A stretch of 64,000 bases of DNA from Saprospiraceae bacterium (GTDB lineage Bacteria; Bacteroidota; Bacteroidia; Chitinophagales; Saprospiraceae): positions 1-64,000 of the forward strand of contig CATQHI010000006.1 of NCBI GenBank assembly GCA_958295895.1, given 5' to 3'. The notes below the pieces were generated by a model that saw only the letters and a program-made list of their open reading frames with translations, was not told the DNA's origin and ran no database searches. Positions within the stretch are counted from its first letter, which is position 1. Every line of letters begins with the position of its first letter. Both the position numbers and the translations under genes were made by a program. Shown here in pieces: positions 1 to 8,220 of the stretch.

Positions 1-1
1 C

Positions 2-916
2 CTTGCTCACTCCTTCGGTCTCATCCGTACCTCGGTGGCCAACATTCGCACCGAGCCGGGCCACTCCCAGGAGCTTACCTCCCAGGCCCTGCTCGGCACG
101 CCCATCGAGCTGCTCGACGAGGCTGATGGCTGGTACTTAATCCGTACGCCCGACCGCTACCTGGCCTGGCTGGAGGAGGGAGCCTTCGTAGGGGTGGATC
201 GCAGCGGAGTAGAAGCGTGGTTCTCCGACCGGCTGCGCACCTGCGTGCCCGCCCAGACTGTCGTATTGGACCGACCGGGGGGACGTGTGGTGTCCGAACT
301 AGTTGCGGGCTGTCTGGTGCAAGTGACGGGTACACGCACCGGGGAGTTCGTGGAAGTGCGCCTGCCGGATGACCGCCGGGGCTACGTTCGGGAAGGGGAA
401 CTGCGGTCCTACCGAGCGCTCGCGCAGCCCGATCGAGTGGGCATTGATTCGGTACTACAGACGGCCTTTGCGCAGGTGGGTAGGCCCTACCTGTGGGGCG
501 GGACGAGTCCTAAGGCCATGGACTGTAGTGGGTTTACCAAGACGGCTTACTACCTGAATGGCTACGTAATTCCGCGCGACGCCTCCCAGCAGGTGCATGC
601 CGGAGTGGATGTGCCGCTGGATGCCGGCTTTACCCAGCTGCAACGGGGCGATCTGCTATTTTTTGGTAGTTACCGCGAGGATGGGAGCGAGCGGGTGACG
701 CACGTGGGCTTTTACCTCGGCAAGGGGCGGTTTTTGCACGCCGGGGCGGACAACGACTACATTACGGAGAACTCGCTGCTAGAAAAAGACGCGGATTTTG
801 CACCGCACCGGAAAGGTAGTCTGCTAAGGGTACGCAGGCTGCGGGAAGGGGCCGCCGGGGTAGTGCCGGTGGGCGAGGCCTTTAGGGCCCTTTACACCAA
901 GTCCTCGTCGCGGTAG
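2..916 (+). CDS. C40 (NlpC/P60) cell-wall endopeptidase with SH3 domains, 5' partial
   Basis: The frame stays open to the left edge (upstream residues read LAHSFGLIRTSVANIRTEP), so the true start lies outside the window; the GTG at 35 is internal. Two bacterial SH3-like segments (codons roughly 1-55 and 70-125 of the visible part) precede an NlpC/P60 domain. The catalytic Cys is in the motif MDCSGF (codon at 524-526), preceded by RPYLWGG, and the catalytic His is in THVGFYLG. The family cleaves D-Glu/diaminopimelate bonds in peptidoglycan peptides; the SH3 parts bind the wall. The 3' end overlaps the convergent 2TM gene by 25 bp. The family is clear; the exact substrate is inferred. Confidence 0.9.
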   Translation, partial: LAHSFGLIRTSVANIRTEPGHSQELTSQALLGTPIELLDEADGWYLIRTPDRYLAWLEEGAFVGVDRSGVEAWFSDRLRTCVPAQTVVLDRPGGRVVSELVAGCLVQVTGTRTGEFVEVRLPDDRRGYVREGELRSYRALAQPDRVGIDSVLQTAFAQVGRPYLWGGTSPKAMDCSGFTKTAYYLNGYVIPRDASQQVHAGVDVPLDAGFTQLQRGDLLFFGSYREDGSERVTHVGFYLGKGRFLHAGADNDYITENSLLEKDADFAPHRKGSLLRVRRLREGAAGVVPVGEAFRALYTKSSSR

Positions 917-1260
917 GGCCGCTTAGTTTCGAGCTCCCGGAGCTCTAGCGACTCATTTTCCAGGTCGGGTAGGGGAGTGCCGTCGGAGCGGCGGTTCGGT
1001 TTGTCCTCCTCCGTGGGGTGGGCATCTTCCGGATCGGCCAGGGGGCCGTAGAGGCTCAGCGCCTGGAGGGTCACCCCGATGCCCCAACCCATGATGGGCC
1101 AGATGGCCCAGCCGATGGTGCCGGTGGTGAGCAGATTGAGTAGGATGAAAAAACCGCACATGACCAGGTAAGTGCGGCTGTGCCGGCGGAAGTCGAGCTT
1201 CTTTTCCCGCAGCGTCTTCTGCTCGTAGGCGTGTTTTTTGGATCGGCTGCGGCGGCTCAT
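892..1260 (-). CDS. 2TM-domain small membrane protein
   Basis: A 122-residue protein. A basic N-terminus (MSRRSRSKKHAYEQ) is followed by two closely spaced membrane segments around residues 30-70 ending in GWAIWPIMGWGIGVTLQAL. This is the layout of the 2TM family common in Bacteroidota, often fused to histidine kinases but here alone. The C-terminal 50 residues are charged and probably disordered. It starts 4 bp downstream of the psd stop and is likely co-transcribed with psd. Function is unknown; the family assignment rests on the GWGIG pattern and hydropathy. Confidence 0.7.
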   Translation of the reverse strand: MSRRSRSKKHAYEQKTLREKKLDFRRHSRTYLVMCGFFILLNLLTTGTIGWAIWPIMGWGIGVTLQALSLYGPLADPEDAHPTEEDKPNRRSDGTPLPDLENESLELRELETKRPYRDEDLV

Positions 1261-1264
1261 GGAC

Positions 1265-1927
1265 TTAGTCTAGTTCGGCGATGACGGTCTTGTTGCCCTT
1301 GACCTTCTGGCCGATCTCGACCTTGAGGCGGGTACCGAGGGGAAGGAATAGATCGACCCGGCTACCGAATTTGATGAAGCCGAAGTCTTCGCCCTGTACG
1401 ACCTGCTGACCGACCTCGAGGTAATTTTTGATGCGTTTGGCCAGGGCACCGGCGATCTGCCGCAGGAGAATTTCGGTCTCTCCCGTATCGATGACCACCG
1501 TCGTGCGCTCGTTTTCGCTACTGCTCTTGGGGTGCCAGGCCACGAGGTACTTACCGGGGTGGTACTTGTTGTACTTGACCAGGCCGCTGACGGGATTGCG
1601 GTTGACGTGTACATTGACCGGCGACATGAAGATACTCACCTGCAGGCGTTTGGCCTTGAAGTACTCGTGCTCGTAGGCTTCCTCGATGACCACCACCTTG
1701 CCGTCAGCGGGCGCATAGACCAGGTGGTCGGCCTCCTCGGGCACCATCCGGGTGGGGTTACGGAAAAACTGTAGGATGGTGACGAAGAAAAGTCCGGAGG
1801 CGATAGCTACTACCGGCAACTGCGCCGGGGCCCGGTAGTAGACCAGGGTACAAATCAGGGCGAGACCGACGAAGAGCAGGGCAAGCACCCGCCTACCTTC
1901 CGGATGGATCTTAATCGGTTTACGCAA
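1265..1927 (-). CDS. psd: Phosphatidylserine decarboxylase, short (archaetidylserine-type) form
   Basis: A 220-residue protein with a membrane hairpin at residues 15-55 and then the decarboxylase core: APADGKVV, FMSPVNVHVNRNP and the autocatalytic site FIKFGSRVD, where the Ser of GS becomes the pyruvoyl group on self-cleavage. It makes phosphatidylethanolamine from phosphatidylserine at the inner membrane. The length matches the short PSD class of Bacteroidota (about 215-230 residues). The start is a TTG; no better in-frame start is visible upstream. It is followed at once by the 2TM gene on the same strand. Confidence 0.92.
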   Translation of the reverse strand: MRKPIKIHPEGRRVLALLFVGLALICTLVYYRAPAQLPVVAIASGLFFVTILQFFRNPTRMVPEEADHLVYAPADGKVVVIEEAYEHEYFKAKRLQVSIFMSPVNVHVNRNPVSGLVKYNKYHPGKYLVAWHPKSSSENERTTVVIDTGETEILLRQIAGALAKRIKNYLEVGQQVVQGEDFGFIKFGSRVDLFLPLGTRLKVEIGQKVKGNKTVIAELD

Positions 1928-2013
1928 AGCGGGGGAGGTTTAGCAATCGCAAAGATCGGTCTTTCTGCAAGGGTAACGTAGAGGGACGAAAAAACGTTTT
2001 TCCATTAAGGAGC

Positions 2014-3502
2014 TCATAGGGGTAGGGCGGCGCGTAAATCCAGCAGCCGCTGACCCGTCGTCACCACCTCCCGCAGCATCGCCTGTAGATGCCCCGAGGT
2101 TGTAAAGGCATTGGTAAGGGTACAGCGTAGGTAAGTCTGCCCCGCGATCTTGGTCTGTACGATGTAGCGGCGACCGTCCTGGGTGAGGGTGCTGCGGATC
2201 AGCTCATTCACCGCGCTGCGCTGCTCCACCGGCAGAGCGGGAGCCACGAAGCGAAAGCAAACGATGTTGACGTCCGGTTCCATGAAGAGCTCCAAGTTTG
2301 GGTCCTGCCGCACCAGCCGGGCCAGTTCCCGCCCGAGCACGCCCACCTGTACCACGTAGTCCCGAAACACCTCCGGCCCGTAAGCACTCAGCAGCGTAAA
2401 CACCCGCAAACTCAGCGTCCGCTTCGTACACTCGAAACTTCGCTTCGCGATATCCGACCAGCCTGCCGGTCGTTGGCCGACTCCCTCAGCAGCCGGCTCG
2501 TCCGCCGACTCCCTCAGCAGATAATCCGCCTCCTGCTGAAACGTCCGGTACTGATCCCCCGCCTCCCGAAAGAATAGCCCCGTAGTCAGCGCCGGGGCCA
2601 TCAGCATCTTGTGGAAATCCAGCGTCAGGCTGTCGACCCGCTCCAGCCCCGCGGTGAGGTGCTGCCGGTCGGGATCGAGCCGCACCGCTGCCCCGTGCGC
2701 CCCGTCAATATGTAACCACAACTGATGACGGGCGGCGGCATCGGCCAGGGCGCCGATGTCATCGTAGGTACCGGTGCTGGTCGTACAGGCACTACCCACC
2801 AGCGCCACCGGGGTCAGGCCCCGCTCACGTGCAGCGGCTACCAGTTCGTCAATGAGCTCGGTACGCATCCGCAGTTCCCCGTCCGTAGGCACGTGAATAA
2901 TGCCCTCCGTCCCCCAGCCCATGATCCGCACCGCCCGGTCGATGCAGTAGTGGGCCTGGGCGTTGACCAGCAGACAGGGGCGTACGGGGCCGTTGCCATC
3001 GCGCCAGGCATCCCCCCCCCGCCGGCCACTGCCGGGCGCGGGCGGCCAGCAGGGCGGTCAGGTTAGCCAGGGTACCGCCACTGGTTAGGAAGCCGCCCGC
3101 CGTGGGCGCAAGCCGGAGCATTTCGGCGAAGCGCTCCATCACCAGCTCCTCCATCGCCACCCCCGGCCGGCCCATCTCGAAGATGGCCTGGCCGGCATTC
3201 ATCAGACTGGCCGCTACGTCCCCCAGGGCGGCCAGCGGGGCGGGTGGGACCACCTGGTGACCCATATAGTCGGGGTGGTGCAGGTGCACGTTGTCCTGGA
3301 TCAGCTGCCGGTACACCTCCTGCGGGGCGGCCCTGCGGTCGAGGAGCTCCCGAAATACGGCCAGGCTCTGCGCTGGGGTAGCGTAGGGATTGGCGGGGTA
3401 ATCCGTCACCCCCTCCAGGTAATCGGCCAGTTGGTCGATCAGGGCGTGTCCCTCGGTGCGAAAGGTAGCCGGATCGTAGGCCCGGCGCAGCAGCTCGGTC
3501 AT
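2014..3502 (-). pseudogene. Group II PLP-dependent amino acid decarboxylase, frameshifted at a C9 run
   Basis: Two overlapping frames make one decarboxylase of about 496 residues. The N-terminal part (3502 down to about 3020) has FLTSGGTLANLTAL. The C-terminal part (about 3012 down to 2014) has HIDGAHGAAV and the PLP lysine motif DFHKMLMAP. The frame changes at a run of nine C on the + strand (3012-3020). With eight bases the protein reads through as QWPAGGDAWRDGNGP. The family includes aromatic-amino-acid and diaminobutyrate decarboxylases; the substrate cannot be told. The gene lies 3 bp after the phosphohexomutase on the same strand. The break may be a real indel, phase variation, or a sequence error. 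Confidence 0.85.
3012..3020. repeat. C9 homopolymer at the decarboxylase frameshift
   Basis: Nine C in a row on the + strand, read as G9 by the decarboxylase gene. Loss of one base restores a single frame. Runs of this kind change length by strand slippage and are also frequent sites of sequencing error. Confidence 0.9.
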
Positions 3503-3505
3503 GAC

Positions 3506-4918
3506 CTAGATGCCCATTTCGGCGCGGCCGGCGTCAAGGATCTTGCGGGTCTCGGCCGCATCGGCTCCCTGGGCGTACACCCGTAGTACCGGCTCGGTGC
3601 CGCTGGGGCGTACCATCAGCCAGCGGTCGTCGCCGTCGAGGTAGAACTTGGTGCCATCCACGTGCTTGACGTCGGTGACGGTGTAGGGGCCGATCTTCTG
3701 GAAGGGATTTTCCTTCGCCTGCTTGACGATCTCCCACTTGCGGTCGTTGTCGACGTGTACGTCGTCGCGGTCGCAGTTGAAGCTACCCACCTTGGCGTAG
3801 ACGTCCTGGATGAGGTCGTTGAGTGACTTGCCGGTCTTGGCCATGTACTCGGCGATCATGAGGCCGATCCAGATGCCGTCGCGCTCGGGAATGTAGCCGG
3901 CTACGGCCAGTCCGCCCGACTCCTCCCCCCCCACGATGACCTTGCGCTCGGCCATGATCTCGGCGATGTACTTAAAGCCGATTTTGGTGATCTCGTAGGG
4001 CAGGCCGTAGACATCGGCCAGCTGCTTCAGCTTATCGGTGACGGAGAAGGTAAAGATCACCTCACCCTCCTTGATGTTCTTATACTCGTACTGGTACATC
4101 AACAGCAGTAGCAGAATGTGGTGGCTATCGACAAAGTCTCCGTTCTCGTCGTAGAGTCCGATGCGGTCGGCATCCCCGTCGTTGGCGATGCCCAGGCTCA
4201 GGTTCGGATCGTTCTTGATCACGTCGCTGAGCTGCGTCAGGTTACGGGCGATGGGCTCGGGGGCCTGCCCCATAAAGCTTGGGTTGTACTCGCAGTGCAG
4301 GTGGCGCGCCTCGGGGAGCAGGCGGATCATGGCCGACTGCCCGGCCCCGTACATCGCATCGTAGGCAATATTGAAGGGAGCGTTGCGGATCAGCTCCATA
4401 TCGAAGTTGGCCAGCACATTGTCGACGTAGATCTGCTCGAAGTCGTGCTCCTCGACTAGTCCCTGCTCTTTGAGATCTTCAAGCTCGGGCAGGTCGGTGG
4501 GTACCTCATCGGGGATCAGTGCTTCCACGGCGCTTACGTCGTCCGGCACGCTCGGTCCGCCCAGTTTTGACTTCAACTTGTAGCCGTTGTAGTCCGGCGG
4601 ATTGTGGCTGGCGGTGATCACAACGCCCAGGTCGGCACCGGTTTTGACCACGCCCAGGCTTACCATGGGGGTAGAGATAAAGGCCGGGGCCAGCAGACTG
4701 GTAATCCCGTGCTTACCGAATACACGGGCAGTGGTCTCCGAAAACAACTGGCCGGCGAAGCGGCAGTCGTAACCGATCACTACCCGGGCCGTATCGCCTT
4801 GCTGCTTGAGCCACAGGGCGGTGCCCTCAGCGACGCGCTTCACGTTGTCTACAGTATATTCCTGAGCGATGATGGCGCGCCAGCCGTCGGTGCCGAACTT
4901 AATCTTGATGGGATCCAT
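3506..4918 (-). CDS. Phosphoglucomutase/phosphomannomutase family phosphohexomutase
   Basis: A 470-residue alpha-D-phosphohexomutase. Visible in order: substrate entry motif FGTDGWRAI (8-16), catalytic phosphoserine loop TASHNP (Ser104), metal-binding NDGDADRIG (about 245-253), sugar-binding GEESGG (about 330) and phosphate-binding RPSGTEPVLRVYAQ (about 440). The enzyme moves phosphate between C6 and C1 of hexoses, feeding cell-wall and glycan sugar-nucleotide pathways. Whether it prefers glucose, mannose or glucosamine phosphate cannot be read from the motifs. It is the first gene of a two-gene unit with the decarboxylase downstream. All key residues are present. Confidence 0.92.
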   Translation of the reverse strand: MDPIKIKFGTDGWRAIIAQEYTVDNVKRVAEGTALWLKQQGDTARVVIGYDCRFAGQLFSETTARVFGKHGITSLLAPAFISTPMVSLGVVKTGADLGVVITASHNPPDYNGYKLKSKLGGPSVPDDVSAVEALIPDEVPTDLPELEDLKEQGLVEEHDFEQIYVDNVLANFDMELIRNAPFNIAYDAMYGAGQSAMIRLLPEARHLHCEYNPSFMGQAPEPIARNLTQLSDVIKNDPNLSLGIANDGDADRIGLYDENGDFVDSHHILLLLLMYQYEYKNIKEGEVIFTFSVTDKLKQLADVYGLPYEITKIGFKYIAEIMAERKVIVGGEESGGLAVAGYIPERDGIWIGLMIAEYMAKTGKSLNDLIQDVYAKVGSFNCDRDDVHVDNDRKWEIVKQAKENPFQKIGPYTVTDVKHVDGTKFYLDGDDRWLMVRPSGTEPVLRVYAQGADAAETRKILDAGRAEMGI

Positions 4919-5005
4919 AGGAGGGGGTCGTTTTAATGGGTGTCGTGCGAAGGTGGTAAATTTTGGTAGTATGGAGGTTATGTAGGCGCTTTCTTCTGCC
5001 CCGCG

Positions 5006-5013
5006 TACCTTCG
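5006..5013 (+). promoter_or_regulatory. -7 promoter element TACCTTCG
   Basis: TACCTTCG fits the Bacteroidota -7 consensus TAnnTTTG at seven of eight positions and ends 4 bp before the GTG of the LysE-like gene, implying a very short leader. Confidence 0.5.
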
Positions 5014-5017
5014 CGGT

Positions 5018-5644
5018 GTGGATTTCGTCACCGCGCTGCTGCTCGGCCTGGCCGCAGCGGTCGGGGCCACCTGGTTTCCCGGGCTCCTCAACATGAACAG
5101 CGTCAGTGTCACCCTACGGGCCGGCCGCCGGGCGGGTTACCTCTTCGGGGCGGGCATGACGGTGGCCTTCACCGCCCAGGCCGCCCTGGCCGTTTTCTTC
5201 GCCTCGTACTTCGCCGCCCACCCCCGTATTCTCACCTTTATGCGGCAGTGGGCGGTGCTAGTATTGCTCGTGCTAGCGGCCTTTTTTCTGGTCAAGGGTT
5301 TTCGGGCCCAACTACGGCACGAAGACTCCGAGAGTACGCCCTACCACGGCAGTCCGTTCGTGCGCGGCATCGCGCTTGCCCTGATGAATTTTCTCACCGT
5401 CCCCTACTTCTTCGCGGTCTGTGGCTGGCTGCTCTCCGACGGCCACCTCCGGGGCGATCTAGGCTCCCGCACCGGCTTTACCCTGGGCGCGGGCGCAGGT
5501 GCCATGCTTGTCTTCGCAGCCTATACCCGCAGTGCACGCTGGATGCAGCAGCGGGCCCATTTTCTGACCCGCAACATTAATTTCGTACTGGGCGGTATCC
5601 TGATCCTACTAGCTATGATACAGGCGATCCGGATGTACTCCTAG
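5018..5644 (+). CDS. LysE/RhtB-like multi-pass membrane transporter
   Basis: A 208-residue protein with about six hydrophobic segments: 4-24, 42-68, 72-92, about 115-140, 150-175 and 185-205. The N-terminal pattern LLGLAAAVGATWFPGLLNMNSVSV resembles the first helix of LysE-family exporters, which carry amino acids or related solutes out of the cell. The GTG start at 5018 sits just after a TACCTTCG promoter box, which favours it over later starts. It is divergent from the phosphohexomutase. A 3-mismatch copy of the dispersed 19-bp motif encodes the GAGAGAM stretch. The substrate is unknown. Confidence 0.65.
   Translation: MDFVTALLLGLAAAVGATWFPGLLNMNSVSVTLRAGRRAGYLFGAGMTVAFTAQAALAVFFASYFAAHPRILTFMRQWAVLVLLVLAAFFLVKGFRAQLRHEDSESTPYHGSPFVRGIALALMNFLTVPYFFAVCGWLLSDGHLRGDLGSRTGFTLGAGAGAMLVFAAYTRSARWMQQRAHFLTRNINFVLGGILILLAMIQAIRMYS
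5485..5503 (+). repeat. Dispersed 19-bp motif, 16/19 variant
   Basis: Compared with GGGCGGGGCCGCAGGTGCA, positions 6, 9 and 19 differ. It lies inside the LysE-like gene and encodes Gly/Ala codons, so it could be coincidental. Confidence 0.35.
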
Positions 5645-5735
5645 CCCCCTGCGAACCGCAACGACGGCCCCCCCTTGCTCAAATATTTGCAAATTCGCCA
5701 CAACACCAGACCGAAATACGGTATTTGGGCAGTAT

Positions 5736-6857
5736 ATGATTCGTCTACCCGCCCTCCCCGCTCCCGCGCCCGTCGAGCTCGCCCGCCGGCTGCAGCAGCA
5801 GTTTGCCGAGTGGGCTCCCGAGACCTTTGCCTCGGCCGCCTACCCCCAGCGGGAGATGGATGCCATACGCCAAGCCGGTCTGCTCCACATCACCCTGCCC
5901 GGGGAGGCCCTCGATCTTCGCCACAGCAATACGCCCGCCCTGCTCCAGCTCCTTCGGTACATCGGACAGGGTAACCTCTCGGTGGGGCGCATCTACGAGG
6001 GGCACGTCAATGCCCTCCAGCTCATCGCCGTCTACGGTACCCCGGCCCAGCAGCAGCGCTGGTTCGCCGATGCCCGCGCCGGTCACCTCTTCGGCGTGTG
6101 GAATACCGAGATGCAGGATGGTATTCACCTGGACCGGCAACGCACCGGAAAGGTGCGCATCCGGGGAAGTAAGAGTTTTTGCAGCGGCTCGGTCCACGTG
6201 ACGCGCCCCATCGTGCCCGGCGTGCTCCACGACAGCAAGGGCAGGGCGCTAGGTTGGCAGATGGCTATCGTGCCCCTGGACCGCCACGACCCTCCCGTTG
6301 ATAAGAGCTTCTGGACGCCGCTCGGCATGCGCAATAGCGTGAGCCATAAGATCGATTTCACCGGCATTTTGCTCGAACCTACCGATCTGTTGGGCCATCC
6401 CGGCGACTACAACCGCCAACCCTACCTCAGTGGGGGGGCCATCCGCTTCGCTGCCGTGCACCTGGGCGGGGCGGCGGCCGTCCTGGAAGCCATACGGGAG
6501 TACATTCGCCAGCTTAAACGCACCGAAGACTGCTACCACCGCAGCCGCGTCGGACAAATGGCCATCCTGGTCGAAAGCGGTAACCAGTGGCTGGAGCGGT
6601 CCGGCCGCCTGACCGACCAGAGCAGTGATACCGACGAGATCATCTATTACGCCAACATGACCCGCACGGCCATCGCCAGTATCTGCACCGATTGTCTGCG
6701 TCTGGCCGAGCACAGCGCCGGCGCCCGGGGCATGCTACATCCCTACGCCCTGCCCCGCCTGCACGCCGACCTGACCATGTACCTGCGCCAACCCGCCCCC
6801 GACGCCGCCCTCGAGGCCGTCGGCAAACACTACCTAGATGACCACCCTACCCACTGA
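5736..6857 (+). CDS. Acyl-CoA dehydrogenase family protein
   Basis: A 373-residue acyl-CoA dehydrogenase-like flavoprotein with the helical N-domain (1-110), the beta domain (FGVWNTEMQDG and GSKSFCSGS near 125-155, the FAD region) and a helical C-domain. Compared with fatty-acid oxidation enzymes it is divergent, and I see no clear catalytic Glu motif. Its ATG at 5736 is followed by a 20-bp overlap with the PIG-L/methyltransferase gene, and a GT2 gene faces them. The same trio occurs together in other bacteria, which suggests oxidation of a carrier-bound or glycan-linked intermediate rather than beta-oxidation; that role is an inference. Confidence 0.8.
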   Translation: MIRLPALPAPAPVELARRLQQQFAEWAPETFASAAYPQREMDAIRQAGLLHITLPGEALDLRHSNTPALLQLLRYIGQGNLSVGRIYEGHVNALQLIAVYGTPAQQQRWFADARAGHLFGVWNTEMQDGIHLDRQRTGKVRIRGSKSFCSGSVHVTRPIVPGVLHDSKGRALGWQMAIVPLDRHDPPVDKSFWTPLGMRNSVSHKIDFTGILLEPTDLLGHPGDYNRQPYLSGGAIRFAAVHLGGAAAVLEAIREYIRQLKRTEDCYHRSRVGQMAILVESGNQWLERSGRLTDQSSDTDEIIYYANMTRTAIASICTDCLRLAEHSAGARGMLHPYALPRLHADLTMYLRQPAPDAALEAVGKHYLDDHPTH

Positions 6858-8220
6858 CCCGCACGCGCTGGCTGAGCGCAAGGCCAGCCTGTACACCGAC
6901 GCCCCCATTCACCCCCACGGCGACCTGCACCCCTGGCATAGCACGGTGGTGTTTTCTCCCCACCAGGACGATGAGTCGCTGGGCTGCGGCGGCCTCATCG
7001 CCACCCTCACCGACCGCGGCCAGCAGGTACGCGTGGTGTTCGTCAGTGACGGCAGCATGTCGCACCCCCAGTCGGAAAAGTTTCCCCGTCATGCGCGCAT
7101 TACCCTGCGCCGCGCCGAGGCCGTAGTTGCCTGCGCCACCCTGGGGGTACCCCCTCAGCACGTGCACTTCATGGCCCTGCCCGACGGGGAGGTGCCCCGG
7201 CAGTGGCACCCGGATTTCGGCTCCATCGTCGATGACCTGAGTCAGCGTCTGACGGACTGGCAAGCCGATACCCTGGTCGTGCCCTGGCGGCGCGATCCCC
7301 ACCCCGACCACCGGGCCACCTGGGAAATTTGCCGGGCCGCCGCCGAGCACTACCGTCCGGAGGGGATTCGGTGGATCGAGTACCCCGTATGGCTGTGGGA
7401 GGCCCAGAACGTGGTCGACCTGCCCCGCCCCGACGAGATGATCGTCTGGCAGCTCGACGTAGCCGCGCAGCAGGAGCGCAAACAACGCGCCATTCACGCC
7501 CACGTTTCCCAGTACGCCGGTATCATCGACGATGCGCCCGACGGGTTCCAGCTCCAGGAGCATATGCTCAACCACTTCCGCCAGCCTACCGAGGTGTTTT
7601 TCGAGGAGGCTGCTAAACGGCACCGCACCCTGCCGGAGGATTACTTCGACGGCGTCTACGCCCATACCGAAGACCCCTGGGACTTCGAAACCAGTACCTA
7701 CGAGCGCGAAAAGTATGCGGCTACTGTGGCCGCCCTGCCCGAGGCGCAGTATACCTCGGCCTTTGAGATCGGCTGTTCCATTGGAGTGCTCACGGAGTTG
7801 CTGGCCAGCCGCTGTGACGCCCTACTTGCCATCGACATCAATGAGGCTCCCCTGATCCGCGCCCGCGAGCGGCTGGCCGACCAGCCCCAGGTCACCTTCC
7901 GCAGAATGACGGTGCCGAAGGAGTTTCCCGCCGAGCGCTTCGACCTAGTCGTGCTCAGCGAGGTAGGTTACTACTGGAGCTCCGAAGACCTCACCCGGGC
8001 CATAACGCTCATCGGGGAGGCCGTTCTGCCGGGGGGTACGCTCATTCTAGTCCACTACACGCCCTACGTACCGGATTATCCGCTGACTGGTGATGAGGTG
8101 CACGAGACGTTCAGTCAACTTCTACGGGGCTTTCATCACCTGAAGGCGGAGCGGGCCGAGCGGTACCGGATGGACGTCTGGAAAAAAAAGGGCGGGGCCG
8201 CAGGTGCACCGAACGGGTAA
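6838..8220 (+). CDS. Bifunctional PIG-L deacetylase / SAM-dependent (NodS-like) methyltransferase
   Basis: A 460-residue fusion. Residues 1-240 are a PIG-L/LmbE deacetylase with the zinc motif HQDDESLGCGG (about 41-51) and the second metal motif PHPDHRATW (about 153-161). Residues 265-455 are a class I methyltransferase with the SAM-binding segment AFEIGCSIGVLTELLA and a following acidic residue in LAIDINEA, resembling NodS N-methyltransferases. Together the halves could remove an N-acetyl group and methylate the freed amine of an amino sugar. The last residues (GGAAGAPNG) are encoded by an exact copy of the dispersed 19-bp motif, and the 3' end overlaps the convergent glycosyltransferase by 110 bp. 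Confidence 0.88.
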   Translation: MTTLPTDPHALAERKASLYTDAPIHPHGDLHPWHSTVVFSPHQDDESLGCGGLIATLTDRGQQVRVVFVSDGSMSHPQSEKFPRHARITLRRAEAVVACATLGVPPQHVHFMALPDGEVPRQWHPDFGSIVDDLSQRLTDWQADTLVVPWRRDPHPDHRATWEICRAAAEHYRPEGIRWIEYPVWLWEAQNVVDLPRPDEMIVWQLDVAAQQERKQRAIHAHVSQYAGIIDDAPDGFQLQEHMLNHFRQPTEVFFEEAAKRHRTLPEDYFDGVYAHTEDPWDFETSTYEREKYAATVAALPEAQYTSAFEIGCSIGVLTELLASRCDALLAIDINEAPLIRARERLADQPQVTFRRMTVPKEFPAERFDLVVLSEVGYYWSSEDLTRAITLIGEAVLPGGTLILVHYTPYVPDYPLTGDEVHETFSQLLRGFHHLKAERAERYRMDVWKKKGGAAGAPNG

